Assembly: GCA_027922465.2 (NCBI GenBank)
Contig: BQMF02000115.1
Location: 620,001 to 684,000, forward strand
DNA length: 64,000 bases
Direction: 5' to 3'
Source of the DNA: Turritopsis dohrnii
Taxonomy: Eukaryota > Cnidaria > Hydrozoa > Anthoathecata > Oceaniidae
Under the pieces are notes generated by a model that worked only from the letters and a program-made list of their open reading frames with translations, was not told the DNA's origin and did no database searches. Shown here piece by piece: positions 36,527-47,286 of the stretch (its first letter is position 1; every line of letters starts with the position of its first letter). The position numbers were made by a program, and so were the translations under genes.

Positions 36527-37874
36527 GTGGTATGATGCATGAAGGAGGTATTTGAATAGGAACTCCCAGTTAAAATTTCCCATTATCTCTCGTAATTTCT
36601 TCTTTTGCAATAGTGGCAGTAAAAAATCACTCATAGTCACTCATTATATAATTAATCAAAATCTCCTAGGAGATAATAATATAATTAATAATACAATATA
36701 ATTATATTATATATAAGATTAATTATATATTATAACCATCTCTATTGTATGATAGTTTTATAAAAGAAAGAAAGAAAAAGTAACTCAAAAGAATTCAATT
36801 GTAGAAAGTTTTTCGAACATAACTTGATGAACGTGACAAAATTATATTAATTATATAACTTCATTTTAAAAATTACGCGTGAGGAAACATCAAAACTCTT
36901 CCTAAAAACTGTGAAAATTCTTGTAGGACAGGTGAAAACCAAGTTTCTTGTGTATACAGTTCTTCGGGCAGTCAAAAGAAATTGTTTTTTTCTTTTCTAT
37001 CATGTACATCAGAAGCGTTGTAAGTTGTCAAAGATGATGAACAAATGTATGATTGTATTTGAGATGCCTTTTACATCATCACAGTGATGTGAGCACATTT
37101 TAAATTTTTATATTCTACTTTGTTACACGAAAAACTTCAATAAGTAACTGTTTCAGCTCACTCAACATTTACAAAGATTTATAATCTATTCCTGTAAGAT
37201 TTATATTCTGTTCCTGTTGTAATGACAAATGGTTTTATAAGGAACCATTTATAAGCAAACTTTACGTAATCCCTAATTCGTAATTCGTAATCCCTAATGT
37301 ATAGCAAATGTAGTTTCGTGTAAAAAACATAATAATCATTTGAAATAACTAATAGAAACATTAACAATCTTATCGCATCGAAGGGTCGACCATTTACTTC
37401 GAATAAACGAAACTTCGAGAAGCTACTTTCACTCCAAAAGTAAGTTGTGTGGTGTCACTTCAGATATACACTTAGTAGTATTCTCTGTGAAGTTAATTCG
37501 ATGGCCAAAAACGCATCTAAAACGACTCGACTGGGTAAACGAGATTCGGTAAATGTCTTGCGGAGATTAATTTAGCAATAACTCTTCTTCGTAGAGTTTC
37601 ATTCAAAAGCAAAGCAGAACAAAGTTCACTTATAATAGCAAGGAATTTTTATGGTGGTTAACATGGAAAAATAGATTAGATTTCCATCGTTCCATTGAGT
37701 TAGGTAATGCTTTTAATATCACGTGCAACAACTTTAATTATATATAATAGCTATATTAATTAATGGCTCTTCTTGCAAAGTCATCATGATGACAATGTTA
37801 ATTTAGCATATTCAAATGTTTATATGCGTGCAAAATCTTACTGATTAGATTGATTTTTAGTTCGTTATTGTAAA
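36527..37874. other. AT-rich flank upstream of the glutaredoxin-DEP-DUF547 gene
   Basis: No coding exon recognised. 36650-36740 is an AT-only imperfect palindromic tract. The region just before 37875 may hold the promoter and 5' UTR, but I see no decisive element. Confidence 0.5.
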
Positions 37875-40800
37875 ATGAAGGGTAGAATAACTGTTTTCTC
37901 GATAGTTGGATGTCCATTTTGTATAAGAGCAAAAGGGTATCTGGATCAGTTGGGACTTTCCTACATTGATGTTAATTTGGATAAAAATTCAGCAGCAAGA
38001 CAAGAAATAATTGAAAGAACTGGTAAAAAGACAGTGCCCCAAATTTTTTTTAATGAAGTTCACATAGGAGGCTGGGATGACCTCAGTAAGTTGGTGAGTG
38101 GTTGATTTTAGTGCAGCTTAACATTGCTAAAACTTGAAGGTGTTTACATTTTTACACCACAAAATTTTATTAAAAAGCCCTTGCAGATTATGAATTTGTT
38201 TCTTTTGAAATTTTGACTTTTTCCTTTAGCCTAAAGAAGAGTTAAATAAGTTAATTAAATTGGTTGAAGAGAATGTGGCACCTGAAACAGCACCTAAAAT
38301 TTCTGAAGATAAAGATAAAAAAGAGGAATCAGGTTTTTAATTTTACTATTTTTAGTTTTTTATAGTATTCAAGCAGCACAATGGAAAGTAGTCTTAAGAC
38401 TGAAGTTTTTTTTATTCAGCATAAATTTTTATGGATGAGTTTCTTAGTGACAATTTTTATAAACATTAGTGTTCACTGCTTGATGATTTTGTTTGATAAA
38501 ACGTTAAATGCTATCCAGTCATTGTCCTGTGAACATAAGCATGCTACCCTGCTCTGTGGTGCCTGATACACACTTTTTTTATAAGAACAATTTTATAAGA
38601 ACACTAGCCTCAGATTTGGCCAAAAAATAAGAACAAAATAAGAACAACCTGAGGCTCAAATTAATGTTTCAAAAAATAAGAACAACCTAAGCCTGAATTT
38701 TCTTCTAAAATAAGAACAATCCATGGTAAGAACAACACAATGATGTGAATTCTCTCACTGGCAAATGGTTTAGAAGTTTTTTGGGGTTTTTTTTCACTTT
38801 GTATATATACTCATATTGGGTCATTACCAGCAATCATGCTTTTAAATGGTTGTTTTTAAAGGGGTTCCTGCTATTTTCTGATATTTCAAGGGATGATAGA
38901 ACTCACAAAGTTATTTAAGAACTCTTTTTACAGTTTTTGGAAATTCTGTTTCCTTGAGCAGATATTTCGATTTAAAAATCATTAATTTATGCAACGCATA
39001 ATTATGATGTAATAAGATAGTATTTTGTTAGTGTGTAGAACTTCTGAATTAGTAAATACTAAGACTTCATTCTTCTATCAATCAACTCGGAGTGGAAGCC
39101 CTTACTTCATAGTAACTTACAAAGATGTAATATTAATCATATCTAAAGTTATTTTAATGAAAAGTGTTAGCTACTATCTTATTACATCATAAATATGCAT
39201 TGCATAAATCAAATGTAAAATTTTAAAAACGAAATATCTCAAAAACTAAAAATAATCATGAAATATTGAAAAGAGACTTGTTAAACAACTTTCTGAGCTC
39301 TATCATATTTGTAAATTATCATTTTAAGTGCAGGAATCCCTTTAAAAGGATGTATTTTAATTTTACTGGATGTTCCATAAAAAGAACAAAATCTGAAATC
39401 TGAAACTACGTTCTTAAAGCTAAGAACAAAATAAGAACAATTCAGGCTGAAAAACGCTCAAAAAATAAAAACAGCCAGCCTCAAGGCAGATTTTACTGGT
39501 TCTTAAGCGTGTATATATAAAAGTGAAAATTATTTTAGTAGTTTGGACATAAATCATTTTATTTTACTAGTAATTTCTGCTCCTTATTGTATCTAATCAA
39601 CATCATTAACATTTGCTTTCTTCCAGGGGATTCATTTGATTTTCACTGTGAATTAGATGAATATGCTGAACTAGTTAAAGAACTTAGGGAGAGTGGTCTG
39701 GTGTGCGACCATAAAAGAAATCTGAAGACCTATAAGAATTCATTTGTTGGAAAAGAAGCAGTTGATTGGTTGGTGAAATCAAAGAACTTAGGTATTTTTT
39801 TCCATTTTCCATTTTATTTCCATTTTCCATAAAGAAACTGATAAATTGTACAGTACACTAACATGGTATTATGATAGGTATCACTAGTAATCATCAGGTG
39901 ATTTTAATAATAGGTAAGCTACAGTCTTCCGTCCTCCTTGCATTTGAATAGTACTGATCAGAAGTAATCTTAAAAATCATAGACAGAGACAGAAACAAAA
40001 TCCAATGCCAATTATGCGAATTCTGCGCGAAGGAGTGCATTTCTATAAAAATATACACACAATTTCAATAAAATTGCTCTCCATCGCAGTGATTTTTTTG
40101 CAGATTTTGGCCCACTGGGAAAGAGGTTCGACGAAAATAGAGTGAATAGAAATTTACCAAAAACAGGTGGGAGGGAGGGCAGATGTATGTTAAACTTTTA
40201 CTTTCTAAAATTCTTCCAACCAACCAGTCAATAGTCACCTGGCTAAAGCTAATTGTGAGTAATTGTAAATGTTCTGACACAAAGCCAAAAAATTCTCTGT
40301 TTTTTTTTGCTATGCAGAAGGAATTGTAACTTCACAAAGTTTTTGTGGTATTTTTCAGAACGTGGTGCTGCTATCGAAATGTGTAAACAATTATTAGATA
40401 GACATTTTGGACATGGGATTAAGAAAGACTCAGAATTTGCAGATGACAATTCAATATACCGTTTTATCGAAGATGATGAAAGAAAAGCTCTTAATGCTGG
40501 AGTTCATTCACATTGTGAACCCAGGGCTGGTCTGTTTTTAAAGTCATTTTTATGTTTACATGAAGTATATTTACATGAACTATTTACATAAAATGAAATG
40601 AATTGAAGTTTTCTCTGTTTTAGTTAAGCTGTACAAATTGATGTTTTCAACAAGTTGTTTTGACAGACCTGATTAACTCAGAGGTTGTTTTTTTTCAGCA
40701 TCGGAACTTGGAGAAGATCTTCGACAATTGATATTGTCTATTTATAATTCACATTTATCACCTGATGGAAAGGTATGGAAAATTATGTTATTCAAATGAA

Positions 40801-42570
40801 TATTATGACATCAGTATTATTAATTTTGCATCTTTTTTTTCTCTTCAGAAAGTTGATTACAATGAAATAAAAAATAACCCTAAATTCAACCTTTATGTTC
40901 AACGTACGGCAGAATTGCAAAGGGTCAATATTGTGGAAGCCACCAGGGAGGAGAAGATTGCTTTCTTTGTAAATATCTACAATGCTTTAGTCATACATGC
41001 GTTTGTTAGTATTGGTCCACCAGTAAATTTATGGCAACGATACAAGGTAAACATTTAAGAATGTTATCTTTTATAAAAGAGAACAAGAAGCCGCTTAGCT
41101 TGAAGACTTCAGGACGTAACACAACGATGCATATCTGGTTTCAAAAATACAAACTTGCCGAATTGCCAAATTACGGTCAAATCTAACAAAATGATTGGCA
41201 AATTCAAAATCAACATCTTCCATTTGTGCTTTGTACAAATTTTTATGAATATTAAAGAACTTTGTCCCAAATTTGTCCCAAATTGTCCATTTTTGGTCAA
41301 AACAGACAAAATAACTGTCAAATTTGAAATCAGCAGCATTCAATTGTGCTCTGTGCAAAAGTTCATGAAAATTGAAGAATTTTCTAAATTTGGTCCAAAC
41401 TTGGCCTAAATTGCCCAATTTTAGTCAAACCTGGCAAAATCATTGTCAAATTCGAAATCAGCACTTTTCAATTGTGACCCGTGCAAAATTTCATGAAAAT
41501 TGAAGAATTTTCTAAATTTGATCCAAATTTGGCCTAAATTGCCGAATTTTAGTCAAACCTGGCAAAATCATTGTCAAATTCGAAATCAGCACCTTTTAAT
41601 TGTGCTCTGTGCAAAATTTCATGGAAATTGGCCTACTGGAAGTCCGAATTTGACCAAATTTGCGAATTCGGCAACGATGTCATGTAAAGGCTGCACAAAA
41701 ACATTCATAACTTGTAGTAGTAGTAGTAGGAGGAGGAGAAACCACGGGTATTTTAAAGACTTTACTCCACCACGGGTGTCCTAAAGTCAATAACATAGGC
41801 AAGTTATTATATGAAATCAAATCTCTATTTAGTTTTTTAACACCGTCTCTTATATCATTGGTGGATACAATTACTCGCTAAATGATATTGAGAATGGAAT
41901 TTTGCGTGCCAACAGGAAACCATTAGGTTCACTCAGAAAGCCGTTTTCAAAATCAGATCCAAGGTTACGAGTATCATTGGAAGAGCCTGAATCAAGAGTT
42001 CATTTTGCACTTGTTTGTGGTGCAAAAAGCTGTCCTCCAATCAAGACATATTCAGCCGAAGTATGTTGTTTCTTTCAAACACTATGTATTTGCGCGTTGA
42101 TCTTTTCCACTTTTAAGTCAAGTATCTCAATTGATGTTTTGGTCTAGGATATTGACAACCAGTTGAAGCTGGCAGCTGAATCATTCCTTGAAGGAGAAGG
42201 ATGCATTGTTGACATGAAGAAAAAAGAGGTATCATTACTATTTCACAAATTCTTTGCCATTATTTACACTGTTGCACAACTTTTGTATTCTTTCCTTTTC
42301 AAAAGATTCGAGTGAGTCAGATATTGAAATGGTACAAGGAAGATTTTGGTTCAAACAAGCAACAAGTAAAGTTCTTCTGTTTATTTTTCTCTGTTTGACC
42401 ATGCTTAAAAAGTTGAATTAAAGCTTTCCTTTATTTCTTTTTAGATAGTGCAATACGTTTTTGAACATATGGGTGACTGCGAGAAGAAAACACAAATTAA
42501 AGAATTGTTGAATTCCAATAATTTCAAATTGAATCATATTCCGTATGATTGGGGCATCAACTCGAAATGA
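37875..42570 (+). CDS. Glutaredoxin-DEP-DUF547 fusion protein (10 exons, 474 aa)
   Basis: Exons are 37875-38093, 38230-38332, 39627-39791, 40359-40529, 40699-40772, 40849-41046, 41833-42060, 42148-42228, 42306-42365 and 42445-42570. All junctions are GT-AG and phase-consistent, and they end at TGA 42568-42570. Residues 1-90 are a dithiol glutaredoxin with C13-P-F-C16, the TVP loop at 53-55 and GGW at 65-67. Residues 91-107 are a charged linker. Residues 108-205 are a DEP domain (FVGKEAVDWLV, AIEMCKQLLDRHF, YRF). Residues about 245-400 are DUF547, with FFVNIYNALVIHAF, RVHFALVCGAKSCPP and a final IPYDWGIN. DEP domains usually target membranes or GPCR/Dishevelled-type complexes. DUF547 has no settled function in animals. 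The combination suggests a redox-regulated, membrane-recruited protein, but that is inference. No signal peptide or membrane segment is seen. The exon 4 donor (GTCTGT) is weak. Confidence 0.93.
38580..39500. other. Intron 2 of the glutaredoxin-DEP-DUF547 gene, AAGAACAA-rich flanks
   Basis: Around the TTAA MITE, 38580-38735 and 39365-39505 contain many AAATAAGAACAA/AAGAACAA units and CCTGAGGCT or AGCCTCAAGGC pieces. The GCCTCAGATTTGGCC at 38608 and GGCTGAAAAACGCTC at 39445 suggest an older element about 930 bp long, with AAGAACAA subterminal repeats, into which the TTAA MITE inserted. The ends are not certain. Confidence 0.45.
38860..39341. mobile_element. 482-bp TTAA-flanked MITE, TIR AGGGGTTCCTGC, in an intron of the glutaredoxin-DEP-DUF547 gene
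   Basis: The ends AGGGGTTCCTGC and GCAGGAATCCCT are inverted repeats flanked by TTAA (38856-38859 and 39342-39345). About 440 bp of its interior is repeated at 51088-51510 inside the larger TTAA element at 49983-51521. The TTAA duplication implies a piggyBac or Kolobok type; starting with AGGG rather than CCC leans towards Kolobok, by inference. No coding frame is present. Confidence 0.87.
41160..41645. repeat. 128-bp satellite, array 1 (about 4 copies), intron 6 of the glutaredoxin-DEP-DUF547 gene
   Basis: Tandem copies are marked by CATGAAAATTGAAGAATTTT at 41364, 41492 and (diverged) 41620, a spacing of 128 bp. A more diverged copy precedes them. Each unit has AAATTTGGxCCAAATTTGGCC, CCAATTTTAGTCAAACCTGG, CAAATTCGAAATCAGCAC and CAATTGTGCTCTGTGCAAAA. 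Incidental frames run through it on both strands. Confidence 0.92.
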
Positions 42571-42841
42571 AAGGTTAGGTCTAGTAATGCTCATTAGCAA
42601 ATACAATTTCGATATTACATGGCATTTTGGGGGATTCACCTCAATTGTATTTGAAAGAAACAATCCATAATCCATGTTTGACCAGGGTATTATCGCTCCT
42701 TCAAAACGAAACTAGAAGCCATTAGGCTTGAACAATTTCCGCATCAGCCCTTGAGAAAATCACTTTAGGCTAATTTTCAAGATATCTGAATGACTTGGGC
42801 CAGAAAAACAGTTCACCAATATCTTACGGATGATGTTTATT

Positions 42842-43230
42842 CATGAAAATTGAAGATTTCGAAATTTGATCCAAATTTGGCACAAATCGTCCAATTTTAG
42901 TCAAATCTGACAAAATGATTGCCAGAATTGAAATCAGCACCTTTCAAATGTAATCCATGCAAAATTTCATGAAATTTGAAGAACTTTCGAAATTTGGTCC
43001 AAATTTGGCCCAAAATTGTCCAATTTTATTCAATTCTGACAAAATGACTGTCAAATTTGAAATCAGCACCTTTCAAATGTAATCCATGCAAAATTTCATG
43101 AAGTTTGAAGAACTTTCGAAATTTGGTCCAAATTTGGCCCAAATTGTCCAATTTTAGTCAAGTCTGACAAAATGACCGTCAACTTCTAAATCAGCACCTT
43201 GTCTAAATTGCCCAATTTTAGTCAAACCTG
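42842..43230. repeat. 128-bp satellite, array 2 (about 3 copies), 270 bp downstream of the same gene
   Basis: The same unit as the intronic array, marked by CATGAAAATTGAAGA at 42842, then 42968 and 43097 (spacings 126 and 129 bp), ending in a partial copy. Units here carry CAAATGTAATCCATGCAAAA instead of CAATTGTGCTCTGTGC, so the two arrays were homogenised separately. Confidence 0.92.
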
Positions 43231-43342
43231 TCTTAAGTTCCTAGCATAGGTCAGTCATTAACTATTCTGAATAAACAAACAATCCGAAATCCGAACGGAC
43301 TTTCCGAAAACGACGAAAAACTGTGACAGAGATAGATACTTA

Positions 43343-43977
43343 AGCCGATGATACACGAGTCGATTAGTTGCTTTCGACTGAGTCGTACTTATGTTGCGCA
43401 TATTTTGAAGTTGCCGATACAAGGTGATACACGCAAGCGATTTTTTCTTTCTACATCATGTATTCAGACAGTGAAGACGAGGTTGCAGCTGCTGCTATTA
43501 TCATCGTGGCTTGCCAAGAAAAAAAGAAACGTAAAAAATGAGAATGGACAAAATCTTGACTGAAGAAAAGAAAGCAGTTTGGGTTTACGACACACTTCTG
43601 CGTGAATTTCGACTGGAAGACGAAGCTGACTATTTTAACTTTTTGAGGATGGTCCCTTGTGATTTCGAAGCTTTGTTGCGTTTTGTTGAAGTGGCTCTCA
43701 CAAAGCAAAATACGGTCATGCCAGATTCCATCCCACCCTACCTTAATAAACATATCATTTTAATCTAGAAGTTTTCATGTGCGCATTAAAAAAAGAAGCT
43801 TTTTGATTGGTTTAAAAAGCTGCGATTAATCGCAGAATTCCAACAGGTTCGATTTTTTTTTAGTCGAAAGCAACTTGTAGAATCATGCTCACAACATACG
43901 ATTTGTGCATGATACACGCAGCGATTTGTAGAATTCTACAAATCGAAAGCAACTAATCGACTCGTGTATCATCGGCT
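43343..43977 (+). mobile_element. PIF/Harbinger element, internally deleted, 635 bp
   Basis: Terminal inverted repeats of at least 34 bp start AGCCGATGATACACGAGTCG, and the right end is the exact complement. TTA duplications flank it at 43340-43342 and 43978-43980, the PIF/Harbinger signature. A second copy of the terminal sequence (GATACACGCAGCGATTTGTA) lies just inside the right end. The interior keeps the start of the Harbinger DDE transposase: a Met-Tyr-Ser-Asp-Ser-Glu-Asp start at 43458, a single-base frameshift at about 43540, then FNFLRMVPCDFEALLRFVE and DSIPP up to 43768. The catalytic region is deleted, so the element cannot mobilise itself. Confidence 0.93.
43538..43768 (+). pseudogene. 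N-terminal remnant of a HARBI1-like transposase
   Basis: The frame contains KKAVWVYDTLLREFRLEDE, FNFLRMVPCDFEALL and DSIPP, the block that precedes the DDE nuclease in PIF/Harbinger transposases. It is frameshifted from its natural start at 43458, and after DSIPP it runs into unrelated sequence and stops. The DDE residues are absent. It sits inside the 635-bp element with TTA duplications. Confidence 0.85.
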
Positions 43978-44571
43978 TTAGATAGAATGTGTAAACCAAA
44001 CAATTTCCTACGCTATAAGCGCGGAAATTGAATAAAATGCGTTATCACGTGACTTTCCATAAAAAAAATGTTACAGTTTTCTAAGAGTATTATTTATCTT
44101 TTGTTCTCTTTTTAGGCATAACCAACAGAAATCACGCTTACGCAATTCATTGAAGTAACATTTGAACCAATATCCGAATATAATTTTTTTAGTAGTTTGT
44201 CAACATACGATGTGACGTCAAAAATATGATAATTTATGAGAATTACTACTGATAGTGGCTAATGATATTTATTGATTATATACATAATCCTTTGTGTTAT
44301 TCTCCCCAATATTACACTCCTATTGAATAATTGATATGAATGTGTAGGTGTAGGAACTTTTTGCATACTTTTTATAAAGGCTCTTAAATGACTTAATCGT
44401 GTTGTTTGAAAATTATACACCAGAATCTAGTTTTTTCTCAGTAAACCCATGCACACAGTCCACGTGACAAATTGAGTTCATCGAAACTTCGTGGTGAAAG
44501 CCTTGTTAAATTTGCTTGGGTCAGTGAGTCCTGCGAAGAGTTTAATGATCTCAAATTGTCATATGGACCTA

Positions 44572-44996
44572 CCTTAAGGGGTTTTTTTTGCGTGGATTAA
44601 TTTTTGCGACTTTTCCGACTTTTGGTCAAATTCGCAAAAATAAATCCAGGTAAAAACGTCAACACATGAACGACTCGCAAAAAACAAATCCACGCAAAAT
44701 TTTATGATTTTATTTGCTCATTTTTTGGCTCTGTGTACTTTTCGTATATTAACTATTTTCTTGTACTTATCAAGCACCCATTGGTTTTGCAATGTGGCAG
44801 GCATGGAAATGGTGATTTTCGCTGCTATTTCTAAGCTATATTATAAAATACATGCATTGCACTTTGTTCGCATTCGTAAAAATAAATCCAAACATTTTCC
44901 TTGAGAAGCTCTGACTGGCAAAAATTAATCCACGCGAAACGCTTTCAAGCCGTGGCTCGCAAAAATAAGTCCATGCAAAAATAAATCCCCTTAAGG
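44572..44996. mobile_element. 425-bp TA-flanked MITE, TIR CCTTAAGGGG
   Basis: The ends CCTTAAGGGG and CCCCTTAAGG lie next to TA on both sides (44570-44571, 44997-44998). Subterminal sequence is inverted too: TTTTTTGCGTGGATTAATTT against AAAAATAAGTCCATGCAAAAATAAATCC. Multiple AAAAATAAATCCA units lie inside. Open frame 44704-44904 starts with a non-ATG codon and shows no motif. Confidence 0.85.
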
Positions 44997-45369
44997 TATT
45001 CCATTTATGACTTAAACCAACAAATATGGAAAGACTTTCTGCGCTCTACTTGACATAAAAGTCGCTTACCTATCTTAACTCTATGGAAAGGAAACATTAT
45101 TCAATGGAGTAGAGGAATTATAAGCGATGAAATTACAAAATTACAAATTAAATTTAAAGTCTTAAAAAACCTGCTATGTTTAGTGACAACTGTTAATTGA
45201 AAATAAATGCGCCAAAAACCACTACAAAAAATAAAAATTGAACAAAAAAATTGTAATTCTAAAAGAAAAATCGAAGGCATAAAAGATCAATTGAAACCGA
45301 AAAATTTTGTTAGAATACCTACTTTAAAAGAATAATGTTTAGGAACTATTAAATCTATTAATGTGTCAT

Positions 45370-45480
45370 TCATACTTCGGCGCCTCCAACCTTAACCGTG
45401 GCCTCTCCTGGAAAGCAGATGCAGTAGCAACTGAGTGAGGCTAGCCACGTAAAACAATACCAAATAAATAATAAATAAAG
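45370..45480 (+). repeat. Possible SINE 3' end with AAATAAATA tail
   Basis: GAGTGAGGCTAGCCACGTAAA followed by AATACCAAATAAATAATAAATAAAG resembles the end of the family A SINE (GAGGCTATCCTGGGTAAACA plus AAAT repeats), but the upstream body differs. No box A or B is visible, so it is either another SINE family sharing a LINE-type tail or a coincidence. Confidence 0.35.
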
Positions 45481-46013
45481 ATGTGCATAATGTTTTGTTC
45501 AAATTAAAAAGACATACCAGTCGATAAATCAATGCCTAAAGTGTTTTCATTTATTCGCGCTTTTGAAACTATCCTGGAGGATAGGAGAATCGAATTTTCC
45601 AGTCGTTTATTATTGCAATTTGATTGGCTTGAATTTTAATTTTCGAACGAAAAGAAGCGAAAAAAATGGACTTGAAAGCAAAAACGTCAAACGTCGATAA
45701 CAACCTCCAGTCCATGTGTACCAGTAGTAATTTTGTGACAAATACCTTCAATTTTAGTTCTTTCGTAATTTAAAAATTGCCCGTAATTTTCACCCTACAC
45801 TCCATTCTAAATCCCTTTACTTTGTCCCTATGTGTTTTGAACCAGCTGATACTAGGGTTATCCATGGACGCATAAGTCCATGCTTTATAAAGAAGTTGTG
45901 AGTCCTCCTTACATAGGTGCATAGGTATTACCTGTTGTTGACCAAGCCAATCTTATATCAGATATCTTTGAGCTGGTCTAGTAAGTTGTTTTTTATGTTT
46001 TTTGTGTTGTCAG

Positions 46014-46162
46014 TGATAAAGAAAAGTGCAATTAAAAAGGTTTTTGGATCTGCACTTGATTTGTCAAAGGAGCATCACTTTGTTCCCTATGTCTTGGCTT
46101 TCCGTCAGTTGAACAGGCTGTCTGAGGCATTTGCAGGAAGCAAACTAGAAACTTGCATCAAG
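46014..46162 (+). other. Exon-like open frame of unknown family
   Basis: A 149-bp segment is bounded by a good acceptor (TTTTTTGTGTTGTCAG) and AAG|GTACAA. It reads through 49 codons including SAIKKVFGSALDLSKEHHF and YVLAFRQLNRLSEAF. Composition is protein-like and clearly unlike the neighbouring AT-rich noise. I do not recognise the family and found no phased partner nearby. It may be an isolated exon of a long gene, a captured exon or a retrotransposon piece. Confidence 0.4.
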
Positions 46163-46729
46163 GTACAATTCAATGATGAGGACTTTTTCACACACGCACG
46201 TACACAATATGTAATGGAAATAGCACTTTTGCACTAATTGTTTCATTGCAATATTATGCCTTTTAATGCCTTGTTTTTTTTGTTTTCAAATCTTGTAGAA
46301 ATATCAGTTAAATATATCACATCCTGACTTTTATCAGACTTAAAACTTTTTAAAACATCAAGTAATTCAGTTCCTGTCAAGTTGCATAATGTTACCAAAG
46401 TCCTTGAGATAGGACATCGGTGACTTATTGCTGTTGAGGATTTTGTTAGTCGCGACCTTTGGCTACAAGATCATTTTTTTCCTTCGTTGATTAGACTTCT
46501 TTGCCTCATGACTCAAACAAACGAAATCAGCTTGCTAGCAATAGACCTTTCTTGGATTTCTGTTTAAACACCGTGTTATGACTGAACCGACCAGTAAGGC
46601 TGAACCGACCAGAGTATGGCGTCGTTTTAAAGATCTTGATTGAGTGTCTGCTGCAGAGTGGAAGTAACAAGTGAATATTACGTAATGATAAGAAGTACAA
46701 CTGGTGAGGCAGCAAGATATATCAAAATA

Positions 46730-47284
46730 CAGTGGAACCTCTAATAGCGGTCACTTTGTGGGACCCAGCTTAGTGGCCGTTGCATTAGAGGTGACCGATG
46801 TATGGAGGTTTCATATGAATATACTTTTTTTATCAAAGAGGCTGGTCGGGAGAGGTGGAAGGGGCATAAAGAATGATTCATGATCAAAATAAACACAACA
46901 ATATTGAGCCTAAGTGCTTCAAGTCGTAGTGTGACAAGATTCAAAGCACTTACTATAAGTGCTTCACAAAAGTTGTTCAAATCATCTACAACAAATAAGG
47001 CTGCTTGACTTGACTTTATTTTTGTAAATAATCATTGTAAATAATAATTTTTTTTATTTTTCCTCTCCATTTGCTTGCATAAAGATTTTTTTTGACCGTT
47101 AATAGAGGTAAAATTAGATATTGGGACAATAGAAAGTGGCCATTTGGCCGTTGATTGGAGGTGACCGTTGTATGGAGGTTTTTTTATAAGAGTTTGACAA
47201 TAAATTCGGCAGGGACTGCTTTTTCTGGCCGCTTATCAGGAGGTGACCGATCTATGGAGGTGACCATTAATAGAGGTTCCACTG
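46730..47284. mobile_element. 555-bp pogo-like TA element, TIR CAGTGGAACCTCTAATA
   Basis: Left end CAGTGGAACCTCTAATAGCG; right end ATTAATAGAGGTTCCACTG. TA duplications flank it at 46728-46729 and 47285-47286. Subterminal GAGGTGACCG..TATGGAGG motifs repeat at both ends. A truncated relative is at 28333-28670. No transposase is present. CAGTGGAACCTC-type ends with TA targets are typical of Tc1/mariner pogo/Tigger groups. Confidence 0.88.
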
Positions 47285-47286
47285 TA

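Noticed and set aside
41095..41418. Overlapping long frames on both strands
   Set aside because: They run through the 128-bp satellite array and repeat with its period.
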